NCBI GenBank assembly: GCA_902729315.2
Contig: LR746272.1
Coordinates: forward strand, 7,218,827-7,282,826
DNA length: 64,000 nucleotides
Reading direction: 5' to 3'
Source: Spirodela intermedia
Taxonomy: Eukaryota > Streptophyta > Magnoliopsida > Alismatales > Araceae
Of this stretch, positions 1 through 12,600 are shown piece after piece. The notes beneath the pieces are model-generated. The model worked only from the letters and a program-made list of their open reading frames with translations. It had not been told where the DNA came from and did not search any database. The first letter of the stretch is position 1. Each line of letters starts with the position of its first letter. A program made the position numbers and the translations under genes.

Positions 1-1422
1 TGAAATCAATGCGAGGGTTCATTCCTTTAGGTTGAGCCACAATGAGTAAGAAGAGGGAGGAGAAGAGACCACGTCACCCATTCACCACTTCTGCTTTTAG
101 GAAGTCGTTTCTCCATTCAAGAGACCACTTGGCATCTTTTGGGAGGGGACTCCTCTAACTATCTTCCTTTATTTTCTATAAATACTCAAACTCAATAATA
201 GTAGAAAAAAAGTTGAAATTAAATTTAAAATAAAAAAGACTCATGTTATCTCTCTCACCTCTTGAATTTGGGGTTCTTTCTCTCTCTTTCACTCGCCTCT
301 TAGATTATGGGTATCTTTTTCTTCTCACCCTATTGGATTAGGGAGACCTCTTTACTTCTCTTCTCCCACTTCGCCGTCCTTCCATCTTGTTGTCATCCGC
401 TTGTGTATGTTCCACCTCCTAGCCGTCTGCTCCATCGTCGTCATTCCGCCTTCTAACCATCCGACCTGTCACCAAACCCACATTTCTTTCCTCTCCTACT
501 ATCACTGTCATTCTGTCTCATCACCGCCTAACCCGTCACCGCCGTTTCGCCTCCTCGCCGTCCAACCCGTCGCCGCCATTCCGCCTCCTTGCTGTCTGCC
601 TCGTCGCCGTCATCCCGCCTCCTCGTCGTCCACTCCGTCACCGCCATTCCACCTCCTTACCGTCCGCCCCGTCGCCAGCCTGTCGTCACCACTATACCCC
701 CTTCTGGCCATCCTCTCTTCGTGTTGCCACCTACCGACTTTAGCCTCCCTTCTCGACGAGACCGCTCTCTTCTCTTACCCGTCGTCGCCATGTACCCCCC
801 CTTCATTTTCTCTCTTTCTCTCTTTCTTCTCTCTCCCACCATCGCCACATACCCCCCCCTCATTTTCTCTCTCTCTCTCTCTCTCCCACCGATGTCCTCT
901 CATTCCGCTCCCCTTTTCTCTCTCCACCTTTTATTTTCTTTACATTATTATTTTATTATTTCACCTCACTTTTGTACCTCATTTTTAACCTCCAGCTCAA
1001 ATAATTCATTCATTTCAAATCACACCAATCCACTAAGTGTGAACTTTGAAAAATCACTAATAAATCTCACGGAACTCGAACCAATAAGAATATTTAAGAT
1101 ATCAAATCTCTATTATAAAGGTGTGTTGATTTTTAAATTACTTATAAAATTGGTCATTATTTTTAAATCTTTGCTCTAAAAATTTGTGAGATTCATAGAA
1201 TAGCAACCTTTGTGTGAAAAATTGACGGTCTTGACCCTGGTTGAGAAGCTTTGTTTGATTCTTTAAATTAGATAACTTAGTAGGTAATTAATTATCCTAA
1301 TTCTCTTAAAATTACAAGATCATCTGAATATTAAGCCATCTAAGTTTTAATTTTGATCAACTTTAAACATTAATGTGTAGCTTTTTTCAAGGAGATCTAT
1401 TATGACCCTTTGTACCACAGCA
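1..1422 (+). repeat. 5' LTR of Ty3/gypsy-type element
   Basis: This stretch is repeated, diverged but collinear, at 3861-5342. Shared landmarks run in the same order: the opening near base 1 (TGAAATCAATG against TGAAGACATCAAT), repeated Leu/Ser-coding CT-rich tracts, a TTATTTTATTATTTCACC segment, and the closing AGGAGATCTATT. A tRNA-type primer binding site follows immediately. The window starts at or very near the LTR start, so no target-site duplication can be checked on the left. Proline/serine-rich reading frames inside it are low-complexity by-products of CT-rich DNA. Confidence 0.85.
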
Positions 1423-1424
1423 AT

Positions 1425-1436
1425 TGGTATCAGAGC
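1425..1436 (+). other. Primer binding site (initiator tRNA-Met type)
   Basis: TGGTATCAGAGC begins two or three bases after the inferred 5' LTR end. It is the plant initiator-Met primer binding site used by many Ty1/copia and Ty3/gypsy elements. It fixes the element as plus-oriented and sets the 5' LTR boundary. Confidence 0.85.
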
Positions 1437-3849
1437 TAGGTTTAATTACCATAAGAATATAAGATTCTCAATTAAGTGTAAGAATTTCATTAGACTTAGG
1501 CCTTCTTTGTTAGTCTTAGATCATTTTCTCTTGAAAACTATATTTGTATTAGACAACCATTCTTTCATGCATAAACTTTATAAGGTTTTTACATTCATTA
1601 TATCATGTAAGTTTTATAAAAGTATTTGTAGATACATACTAGATCAAGTAATATCTATTCTACTAAGGAAGGAGAATCTCATAGATCCATGGATGAACCT
1701 ATACCTACATGGGCTAAGATGCTCTTAAAAAGGGTAGAAGCCCTTAGCTTCCAAGCGGAGGAACAAGTTCAAAGGATGTCTATTATAAAGTCAATCAGGG
1801 TTTCTCCCATTACTTCGAAACAATCAACACCAATCTTAAAAAACATAGGAGACACACTCAATTGAAGAACCCAAAAATGTCATCCCTAGAGTACATAAAA
1901 TAGAATCTAATTATAATCATATCAAAATAAATGTCCATATCTATGACGGAACCCTTGAGCCTAGAGACTATCTTAATTGAGAAGCCCATTTAGATAGCTA
2001 TTTTGGGTGGTATGAAATGTCTAAAGCAAGGAAAATAAGGTTTGCTGAATTAAAACTTTTAGGACATACTAAAACTTATTGAAAAAAATCTAGGAAGAAT
2101 CCTTGAAAGTAGATTCTAAAAATCTATAGGAACATGGGAGGAAATGAAAGCTAAATTAAGAGAAAAATATATTCCTCTCAACTATCAATCCAAATTAGTA
2201 GATCAATGACAAAGGATTCAACAAGGTGATAAGACTGCTCTAATGTATGACGAGTTAATGATGACATATGGCCTTTGAAAGGATCCTACTCTCTTCCTCT
2301 CTAGGTTTAGGACTGGACTAAGAAATAAAATTATGAGAGAAATCATCCTTAGAGATGTGAGAACATTAGATGGAGCATATAAGGCATCCATTGATGTAGA
2401 TATATTTTTCAAATCAAACCCTAAATCCTCACCATCACCTTTAGAAAATTTTAGGACAATTTCTTCAAATTTTATATCCCCTAGAAATGATAATTAACAA
2501 ATAGTTTCTAGGTCAACCTTCCCTAAAACTACTCTCTCGCTAAACAATAAAAGAAAAAAAGTAGTAGAAGTATCTAAACAAAATCCTAATTGTAGAATAT
2601 GTTTCAAATGTGGACAATTTGGCTAGATCGCATCTACCCTTTTTAAAAGAAACTAAAGTCTTACCAGAAAAAGAAGACCATGATAAGAAAATTGAAGAAG
2701 AGAAATATAGGGTGGATTCTGAATTTGATGAACAAGAAGAATCTAAAGACTTTATTCATGTCATGAGAAAGATTCTCATTCAACCTTCTCATGAGGACCC
2801 TCAAAGAACTTCCATCTTTGTCACCTATATCAAGATAAGTCCACATTACAATAAGGTTGTTATAGATAATGGTAGTAGTGTCAATACTATCTCTGAAGAT
2901 GTTGCTAAAATATTAAACTTAGAAATTCAAAATCATCCTACACCTTATGTAGTTCATGAGTGAACTCTACCTCTCTTAATATTACCAAAAGATGTCTCCT
3001 AAATCTTAAAATGCTATCATATGATGATCAAGTTGGTTAGATATTTTGCCCATAGATATAAGAAGTATATTACTAAGAAGACCTTGGTTATATGATAATA
3101 ATATCACTATACAAGGCAAATCTAATTTATGTTCTTTTATTTTCGAGGACAAAAAAATAGTGATCCACACTTTTGTCAAAAAAAGTTTTATTTTGAAAAA
3201 TATCCATCCAATTCTTAAGATAAATCTTATTTCTAATATCAACAAAGAACTTAAAGAAAGGGACTTTCCTCTTTTTGTTTTATTTACTCTTCAATTGAAT
3301 CATAATATTGACATCATGACATTAGATCCTTCCATACACTTTGCTGAAAAATTTAAAGAGAGAGACTATGTAATGGTAAGGTTATATCCTTCTTGCATGT
3401 CCATACCTTATTTTAAATTACAACCCAAAAGTGTTGAACCTTTTAAGATTTTAGAAAGAATGAGATCCAACACTTATGTTGTTGACTTACCACTTGATTG
3501 GGGAATAAGTTTTACATTCAACATCTCAAACTTGGTTGAAGTTTATAGATCATGAATTGTACCTAGTGATTTGATTGAGCCCCCCCCATTTCTTGAGAGT
3601 GACACCAAACCTTTACCATCACTCGATCAGCGCAAGATAAGAACAGAGCAAGTTGATTACATTCTTGATGACCAAACTATCATTGTTACTGAAGGAAATC
3701 AACGTCAATCTTTTGTTAAATAGAAAGATAAACTCTTTTCAAATTCTTGTTAGATTTCTTCACATGAGCTTTGTAACCTTGCACCCGAATATTGCAAAGA
3801 TTCTTGTGCAGGTACAATAGCAAATTCAACGGAGTTGAATTCTCTCAAC

Positions 3850-3860
3850 ATGGGAAGAAT
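3850..3860 (+). other. Polypurine tract before 3' LTR
   Basis: ATGGGAAGAAT is purine-rich and abuts the 3' LTR start TGAAGACATC. Its position next to the LTR is the main support. Confidence 0.6.
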
Positions 3861-5342
<1,482 letters not shown>

Positions 5343-5639
5343 TCACACAAGCGTTAAAGATTCTGCAAATGAGTGGCAGTAATTGAATAGCTCACCTTGT
5401 TTTAGTTCGTGAAACCTCTCTATTCTCATCTATGGATGACAAATTCGTGTAAGACATAGCCTGTTAATCAGTTGGACCAGCTCGGAACCCCTCAGGCCCA
5501 ACTCTTTTTCTGTTGGAGTAAATCTCATAGTGTGGGTTGGCTCGGATTCAAAGACAAAACGGCACACTTTCCTATTACCCAACTCATTATGCAAGAAATA
5601 TACATGATAACTTCTTGGACGTGTACGAAATTAATTTAA

Positions 5640-6310
5640 TATAAATTCACAGGTAATACATATTACTGGTGTTAAGCATCTAAAAGGTACATCAATTAAT
5701 GTATATGACTTTCATATTTTTATTTCCAAAATTATGATTAATTTATTCATTTAAATCATTACTTTTCTTTACTACTATTGGAAATATCAATAAATACTAA
5801 AATTGCTACTAATAAAAAGTAATGATTTACACATCAGATTTCACATGAATAGCGAATTAAAATATTCACTTGAATTAGTCTATTATAAGGCATCATTTCA
5901 TATTTACAGAGAAATAATTGATCAAATTTGAATATTTAAAACGTTGTTCATACTTTTATGAATATTATTGAATATTGATTGAAAATTTATTTTGACACAT
6001 CATAAGACATGGAAGTAATAATGATTTATATTTAAATCATGGATCAATTTGTAGATTTAATATTAATATTTTTTGAGCCGATTTTGATTTGATTTGACGG
6101 AAAATCACTACTAAGATATGTATTTATGGTTCTATCTTAATGATAATACATTATTAGTGCATGCTGCACAAGATCTTCCTATGTCAGATTAAAGTACCAA
6201 TGCCTTCTGCATTTAGCCAGCTTACCAACGAGAAGATGACACAAAAAATAAGTTACAAATCACCATCACCTTCATCAAATTTTTAAACACATTCAACATC
6301 ATTAGTAACT
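5640..6310 (+). repeat. Diverged AT-rich repeat, copy A
   Basis: It shares collinear words with 8040-9100 and 21727-22120. A TAATTGATCAAATTTGAAT block is followed by TTGAATATTGATTGAAAAT, and upstream ATAAATTCACAGG matches ATAAATTCAGAGG in copy C. Downstream, AGATCTTCCT and AACCAGCTT-like words match copy B at about 8973-9030. Identity is low to moderate by eye, so the boundaries are approximate. Confidence 0.45.
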
Positions 6311-7199
6311 TTTAGAAACAACAAATGGTGAAATATTTATGTATTTTATGTTGCTGATTTTTTTCTTAAATTCTGATCTAATCACTTACTATAGCTAAAC
6401 CTTATAACCAACTCTACACCTCTTGGACCTTGTATTACTTTGCTCATAGAATGTAATAGATTCAATATGTATGAAAAAATATTTTTTTCTGCAGAGGTAA
6501 TATTAGATTTAAGACCACACTTAGATCAACAAGGGGTGTAAAATCAATCTTATCCTAATTCGACTTTAGTCAATTATATTAATTTTATTAATCTCTTTCT
6601 TTTGATTTTAAACTCTATTGACTTTCTTAGATTTAAATCTTGAATAGTCTAAAAGTTTTAAATTGGTTTGGCTCCTTGCCTATATTCATTCTCTAAGAAG
6701 ATCCTATTTTTAACTTCCACCAAATCAAATATTTAACCAACAACTAATTATTACTGAGTTCAGTTCTAAGTAGTAAACATTGATTACATGGATCAGGTCC
6801 CTGAGTGATTACATCAAAACTTAATCACAATAAAAAAAAAATATCACCATGAGATTTTTGGCTGGTTGAAGGAACTTTAATCATGTCTAGAAATTCAATG
6901 AAGAAGAAGATAAGTTGTCTTTGATTTTCTTTCTTTTCTTCATGTCGTGACCAACTATGAAGGCCTCTCAAATTTACATGAAATTATAACAGGAAAATAT
7001 CATTAAAACTCTCAAAATGGTAAAAGGGTCAGGGATGATTGTTTAGAACTAATTAATCATTGGTGAGGTGCTGATTTATTGGGAAACAAAATTTAAAACC
7101 CTCCTATCCTTTTCGTTGTTATTGAAGATTTCAATACTTAAATTAGTTAAAATTTTGAATGGGTGGAAAAATATGACATAATCTTTTAGAGTATCTTCT

Positions 7200-7780
7200 G
7201 ATAGAAACCAATATGTGTTAGCACTAATACCAACATATATATCCAAAACTTATCAAATAGGATTCCTTATTGTTGAAACAAAACCAATAATACATCTCAA
7301 AATAAAATAATGAATATACAATCAAAACTTATCTAACTCATTTTAAGCAAACTATGACTATGAAATCAACATAGTAAGTCATGATCTCAATCAGTAAAAT
7401 CATAACTTCAGTGATACAGAATATTTAGAATTATTTTTAAATATATTCTTTATTATTCAAAGAAATCTTGAGCCACCTAATGAGTGCCTCAACTACAATT
7501 AGTTAGTTCAGTATCAATATTAACTAAAGTAATAATTTATCAATATGCGTATCTATTATATTGAGTTAGTTTTTGTTAAAAAAATTCAATAATTTATATG
7601 GATTTTGATGTGCTCATCATTATTTTACTAAGAGGCAATTTCTATAAATATTGATAGTTCCCATAGTAATATAAAATACAATAATTTCAATCATTAAAAT
7701 CTATCAAATTACATAATTGAATATTATGGGTCATGGATCCATTCCTTGAATTCTTATTTACATTTTTTAAGTTGTTAGTT
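7200..7780 (+). repeat. Diverged repeat D, left copy
   Basis: AATACATCTCAAAATAAA with following words (AAACTTATC, ATGATCTCAA, AAAATCATA, GAATATTTA) recurs in the same order at about 12069-12600. The two copies lie on either side of the decayed copia coding region in the same orientation, so they may be remains of its LTRs. No LTR termini were found. Confidence 0.5.
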
Positions 7781-8039
7781 TCAATTCTTTGTGAATTTAT
7801 ATTTAGTTTACTTTAACTCATTCATAAAAAATATTTATTCAAAATAAATAATAGACATAGGTATATTTATATCTTTTATTTGGTCCTATGTGTATTTTCT
7901 ATAATAGAAATGATATTCATTCAATACTCTAACAAATAGATCATCTTAAAATGTTCAATTGAATAAAATTAATCAAAAATATAAACTTTGAGTAAATATG
8001 AAAACAATCCTAAATAAGTAAATAAACTTATATGAGTAA

Positions 8040-9100
8040 ATGTTGGAGTACCAAAATGATAATGTCTTGATGATGAGAAACACCCATATGACCAATAAAT
8101 ATATTAAAGTGTACCCAAATAAGAATTCAAGCAATACGTACGAATCTCATAATTTTTTATTCTATAACTTGATAGATTTTACTACTCAAAATTACTACTT
8201 TGCATATTTTTGTGAAAATTACTAATATTATTTTGACTACCATTGTGGTAAAGTAATAATTAGGACTTCAAAAAAATAATAGTTCATGTGACCTAATTCT
8301 ATATAATAATTAATTATTAATTTATGTTATTTTTGACGTTGAATTAACTGGTCGAATTTGAATTATTTATATTGCCACCCATGGTTTTTTAAGTATTAAG
8401 GAATATCATTTGAAAATTTATTTTAAATAATATTTATAACCAAATATAGGATTTTTACAGATATAGATCATGATTCAGCATCTTTACTTGATGAGCATAA
8501 TTTATTTGAGATTCTTTTGATAAGTTTTGATTGCAGAATAATTACTTTATTTTAAGATATTTATCAATTTTACTTATGACAATAATGGGTCAAGTCTAGT
8601 AAGACTTGATCAAAATGATAAGCTTTGGATGTATATTTTGGTACTTAGCTATAAGGTGTATGATTTCTTATAGAGGGCATCTGAACCTTTAAAGGCTATG
8701 TCATGTTGGTTTTCAATGGTTTGAATTTCTTATGAATTTTAAGATTTAAATGGTAAGAGACAATCTAAAACAAGGGAAACTTTTGAATCTGATTATTCTA
8801 TACATTTAGCACACCTTCAATGAATAATTACTTTTGAATGATCACACTAATCTTCTACTATCCCATTATTATTGCTGAATTTTTCTGCATAAAAATTCAT
8901 GCAAATTTAAGCAATATTGCTGACTAGTCAAATGACTAGAAGATAATATAAATCATGAATAAATTTAATTTATATGAGATCTTCCTCAACGAAATTAATG
9001 GCACAACATCATCTATATTCAACCAGCTTCTAAACATGAAGAGGACAACAAGAATCAAATTACAAATCATTATCCTGTTTTCTAGATGCATCAAAGTCAA
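8040..9100 (+). repeat. Diverged AT-rich repeat, copy B
   Basis: GAATTAACTGGTCGAATTTG with downstream ATATCATTTGAAAATTTATTTT matches copies A and C in order. The AGATCTTCCTCAACGA segment at about 8973 matches copy A at about 6170. No protein domain is recognisable in the short frames inside it. Confidence 0.4.
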
Positions 9101-10199
9101 GACCATTCTGAATGCATCTTTGTATGATAATCATGGTCAAATTATAAGAAATTATATTTTAACCAATGTCAAATGTAATGAAATCAAATGAAAACATTAA
9201 AATAGATTTTATAATGCATTTCATGAATTTGTACTTAACTATGCATATTAGTCTTGAGAAATTTTTACTTGATCCTCTAATACTCTAACACGATTTTCCA
9301 ACGTATAATCTTGCAAATTATTATTTTTTTCCAGTTGACATGAATGTGTTCCTGAGACTAGAATTTTATTTTGGATTTACTGATGAGTTTACGAAAAGTG
9401 TCTATAATGGGATGTTAATGGGCTGGTAATGTAAAGCCCAACAAGAAGGCTCATTATTGAGATATACAGAAGGGAGAGAGGTTGAGAAAAGGATGTACCC
9501 TAGGGCACTAGGGGAATGATTTTGGGGGGTGTGTAATAGAGCAAGGGGTTTCCATCTGTGATGGTGTGAACGGAACCTGGTAGCTGCACTTTGTGGAACC
9601 TTCACCTCCAATGTGACTGAGTCCAGATGACCAGAACAACAAAAACAGGAAACTCGTGAACTCTTGTTTTGTGTCTAAATCGAGTTTTCTTTCATTTTTG
9701 ATTTAATTTAGTCATTTGGGTGTTATTCCAACCCAAACTCTTGTTGCTGGTTTTGTATTCAAGTTTCTTTTAGAACTCAATTTACGTCCTTGGGTGATAG
9801 ATAAGGACAATATCTGTTTGATTTCATATGTAACTTTTTGATTTGGTATGAATGTTTTCTGTAATATTGACTTTGAGTTCAAATATTTTTTTGCATGTGA
9901 TTCTCTAAATCTAGCTATTTTCTAATTCCACTATTGGCCGGGTGAGATGCGCAAGCAAGTGCCTTTCTCTTTCAATCCAATGCTCTCTCTCTTCTCCGTA
10001 CGTCCATCTACTACTGAACCCTCCTTAAGGTACCGCAGAATCTTGCAACTTCAGCAAGTCATTAATGGTTAAGAACTATGGCTGAAAAGTAGAGAAAATA
10101 GTTTCCTCATTTTTCTAGTTTTTTCAAGTCAGTAAATATTTGAGAACTAAATTTGATGTTTGAATTGTCAGTCATCCCTAAGGACCGACATAAATCGAC

Positions 10200-11780
10200 T
10201 ATAAATTCAATACTAATTTTGTTTTTTGAGTTCAACTGTAAAACTGGGATTTTACCCATATAACTTGAGTGCATTATAATTCGGCTGCTATGTATTCAAC
10301 TTCAACCATGGATATAGCAATTGTTCACTATTTCTCAAATGCCTATTAAAGTAACCATCCTCCTAGCATTAAGCACATTCACTATTAATACTTTTTATAT
10401 TAAGTATATTTAAAATTAAATTTATTTCATATCATTTTGGAAAGTAAATTCTCAAATCATGTGTACATGAAATAGATCTAAAAATTATTTTAACAACGAT
10501 TAAGTGCATTTTATTTAGATCACTTTAAAATCTAGTAAATGAGCAAAATTTTATGATAATATCAAGCATAATTGTATTTAAATATAACAAAGAACATATT
10601 TTAATTGAGAGATGAAATTTAATCTTTAAATTTTTTGAAATCCTAAAAAAGAGCTAAGCTCACCCATCATAATTGTGTCAAATTCATTCTTTATGATCTC
10701 CAAAAATTCCTTGCAGAATTTTCAACTACATCTGAAGACTATATGATCATATATTTGACCAAGTATATGGTTATCTTTTTTTGGTAAATAGGATAGTATT
10801 AATACTTCTCCTATTTAAATGATTTCTCGATATAAATGATGTTAGCCCTTCATTCCAAGTTCTTGGAACTTACTTGAGACAACATAAGGTTTGAGATAAT
10901 TTCAAAGCATGATTATGATGTGCTGAACTTATAAAATTAGAATGCAATCTTTTTAAGAATGTAATCTTCACATCCATTTGAGATAAATTATGTTATTCTA
11001 GCTGTGAATACTAATAAAATCATAGATAATATAGCTACTTTTTTATAAGTTTCATCATAATCAATTCTTTCAATTCGACTATATCCCTTATTACAAACCT
11101 AGCCTTATTCCTAGAAAATTTTCTATCCTTCTTTAATTCTAATTTTGAAAATCCATTGTGTCTATAATGGATATTTTTATTTGTCAAGTGTAAAGGGTCA
11201 GGCTTTATTTTTCTCAATCATGGTAGAGATCTAATTTTCATGTTCAGGGAAACATATGTGTTTTATTTTGTTCATAAGACTATGATGAAGAATCAGCTTC
11301 ATTGCTCCAGGTCACCATTATTGTCTTTTTTTTTTGTTTCAAATTTTATCTTTGGGTAATTAGCCTTTAAGTGACCTAATTTTTTGAACTTGAAATAACT
11401 CAAGTCATTTTTAAAAGTCATTCACAACATGAAAATATTTTAGCCTCTCCAGAAAATTTTCCATTTCCTTTCCTAATATTTGTTTTTTGTTTCCTAGCCA
11501 ATATAGGTATATTTTTAGATCTTCTTCATTTCTTGCAATCTCGTCCTAATCCTTCTCTTCTATAGATTTAAAAAAAAAATGATTTCTTAATGGGGTTTTA
11601 TACATTTTCAGTAAACTTTATTGGACCTGTCTCATACATCAAGATAGATGCTAACAAATCGTCTAGAGATAATTTAGTGAGATCCTTTTCTTCTTCTATG
11701 CTTATAACTTTCGGTCTCCAAGAGGTGGCGACATTAGAATATCTCTATTCATCTTAGCTGCAAGATAAGTACATAGACTT
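10200..11780 (-). pseudogene. Decayed Ty1/copia gag-pol remnant
   Basis: Read on the minus strand from high to low coordinates, fragments appear in copia order. A gag piece with ISIEEEKDLTKLSLDDL lies at about 11650-11700. A knuckle-like segment with FKKLGHLKANYPK lies at about 11330-11400 and has lost its cysteines. RT begins with RNKARFVIRD near 11100, followed by HALKLSQTLCCLK and PRTWNEGLTSFISRNH at about 10810-10920. An RNase H trace (MVEVEYIAA) lies at about 10283-10310. Stops and frameshifts are frequent. The knuckle and the RT start are only about 150 bp apart, so protease and integrase are missing. These motifs are characteristic of plant Ty1/copia elements; the lineage is not determined. 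Confidence 0.75.
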
Positions 11781-12039
11781 TTTAGAACATTGATGATATA
11801 GATAAAACAATGAAACTTTTCTGAAGTGTCCTCATTCTCATTCATAATAAATAATGCATACGTGGGAACTCAATGATATATCCTAGTTTCCCTAACATAA
11901 GTTTTTCATAAATATAATACTACCGAATTTATCCTATATTTCTTTTCTTAAATGACAAGTCAACACTCAATTCAATTTCCTAGGATACAAAACAACATAT
12001 CAATATATTATTTGTTCTTGGATTTAAGGCAAAACTCTT

Positions 12040-12600
12040 CCTATGTCAATCTGAAAAGACATCCTTTAATACATCTCAAAATAAAGTAATGGTTTCTCAT
12101 TGAGAAACTTATCCAAATTGCCTTAGATAAAATCAAGTATATCAAACAGACTCATGAACTATGATCTCAAAAATTAAAAATCATAGGCTTGATGATAGAG
12201 AATATTTAAAAATGAATATCTAATTAATATCCATCAGTATTTATAATTTTTTTCATATCCATCAGTACTTTGAATCTAATATATTAATTTGATATCAACA
12301 ATAAGCAAAAGTATTGATCTCATGTTATAAGAATCTAGTAGAGAGAGTAAAATTTCATATTCATATTTTACTTCAATAATTTTAAATGAATATGATTTTC
12401 AAACTATCACTTTATGTTATTGGTAGTTTTTACAAATATTAGCAATATTCACAAAAATATAGAAAGTAATTATTTCATGTAATAAGATATACTAAGTTCA
12501 AATTTTCAAAATAAGAAGCCTCTAATGCATTCTTTGGAATTAATATTTGGATATTTAACTTTATTACTTAGGATCCTTGCAAAATTTATAATTAATTTCC
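12040..12600 (+). repeat. Diverged repeat D, right copy
   Basis: This is the partner of 7200-7780: AATACATCTCAAAATAAAGTAATGG and a collinear run of shorter matches. It lies just upstream, in the element's own sense, of the minus-strand copia gag remnant. Confidence 0.5.

Larger units (their letters stand above)
1423..3860 (+). pseudogene. Degenerate, internally deleted gypsy gag-pol (chromovirus-like)
   Basis: Gag-like sequence runs from about 1689 to 2420, with stops. Recognisable pieces are a DGTLEPRDYL-like motif, an AELKLLGHTKTY stretch, a MKAKLREKYIPLNYQSKLVDQ motif and an FLSRFRTGLRNKIMREI motif. A broken CCHC knuckle (CFKCGQFG) lies near 2600-2640. A retropepsin-like segment with IDNGSSVNTIS is at about 2856-2894, and a RPWLYDNNITI motif lies at 3076-3108. 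The same frame then passes directly into an integrase C-terminal-like segment (DYVMVRLYP at 3364-3390; VDLPLDWGISF near 3481-3513). A chromodomain-like remnant with ILDDQTIIVTEG and a stop in place of Trp follows at 3660-3725. Reverse transcriptase, RNase H and the integrase core are absent. The interior is only 2.4 kb, so this copy cannot be autonomous. Confidence 0.8.
5343..10200. other. AT-rich intergenic repeat DNA, no supported gene
   Basis: Reading frames here are short and rich in Ile, Lys, Asn and Phe, with no recognisable domain. The stretch contains segments of diverged repeats that recur elsewhere in the window (listed separately). I see no intact gene, tRNA or promoter. A less AT-rich piece at about 9400-9660 could be an LTR fragment, but I cannot assign it. 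Confidence 0.6.

Noticed and set aside
401-1179. Pro/Ser/Leu-rich frames in the LTRs
   Set aside because: They arise from CT-rich low-complexity DNA and are not conserved in frame between the two LTRs.
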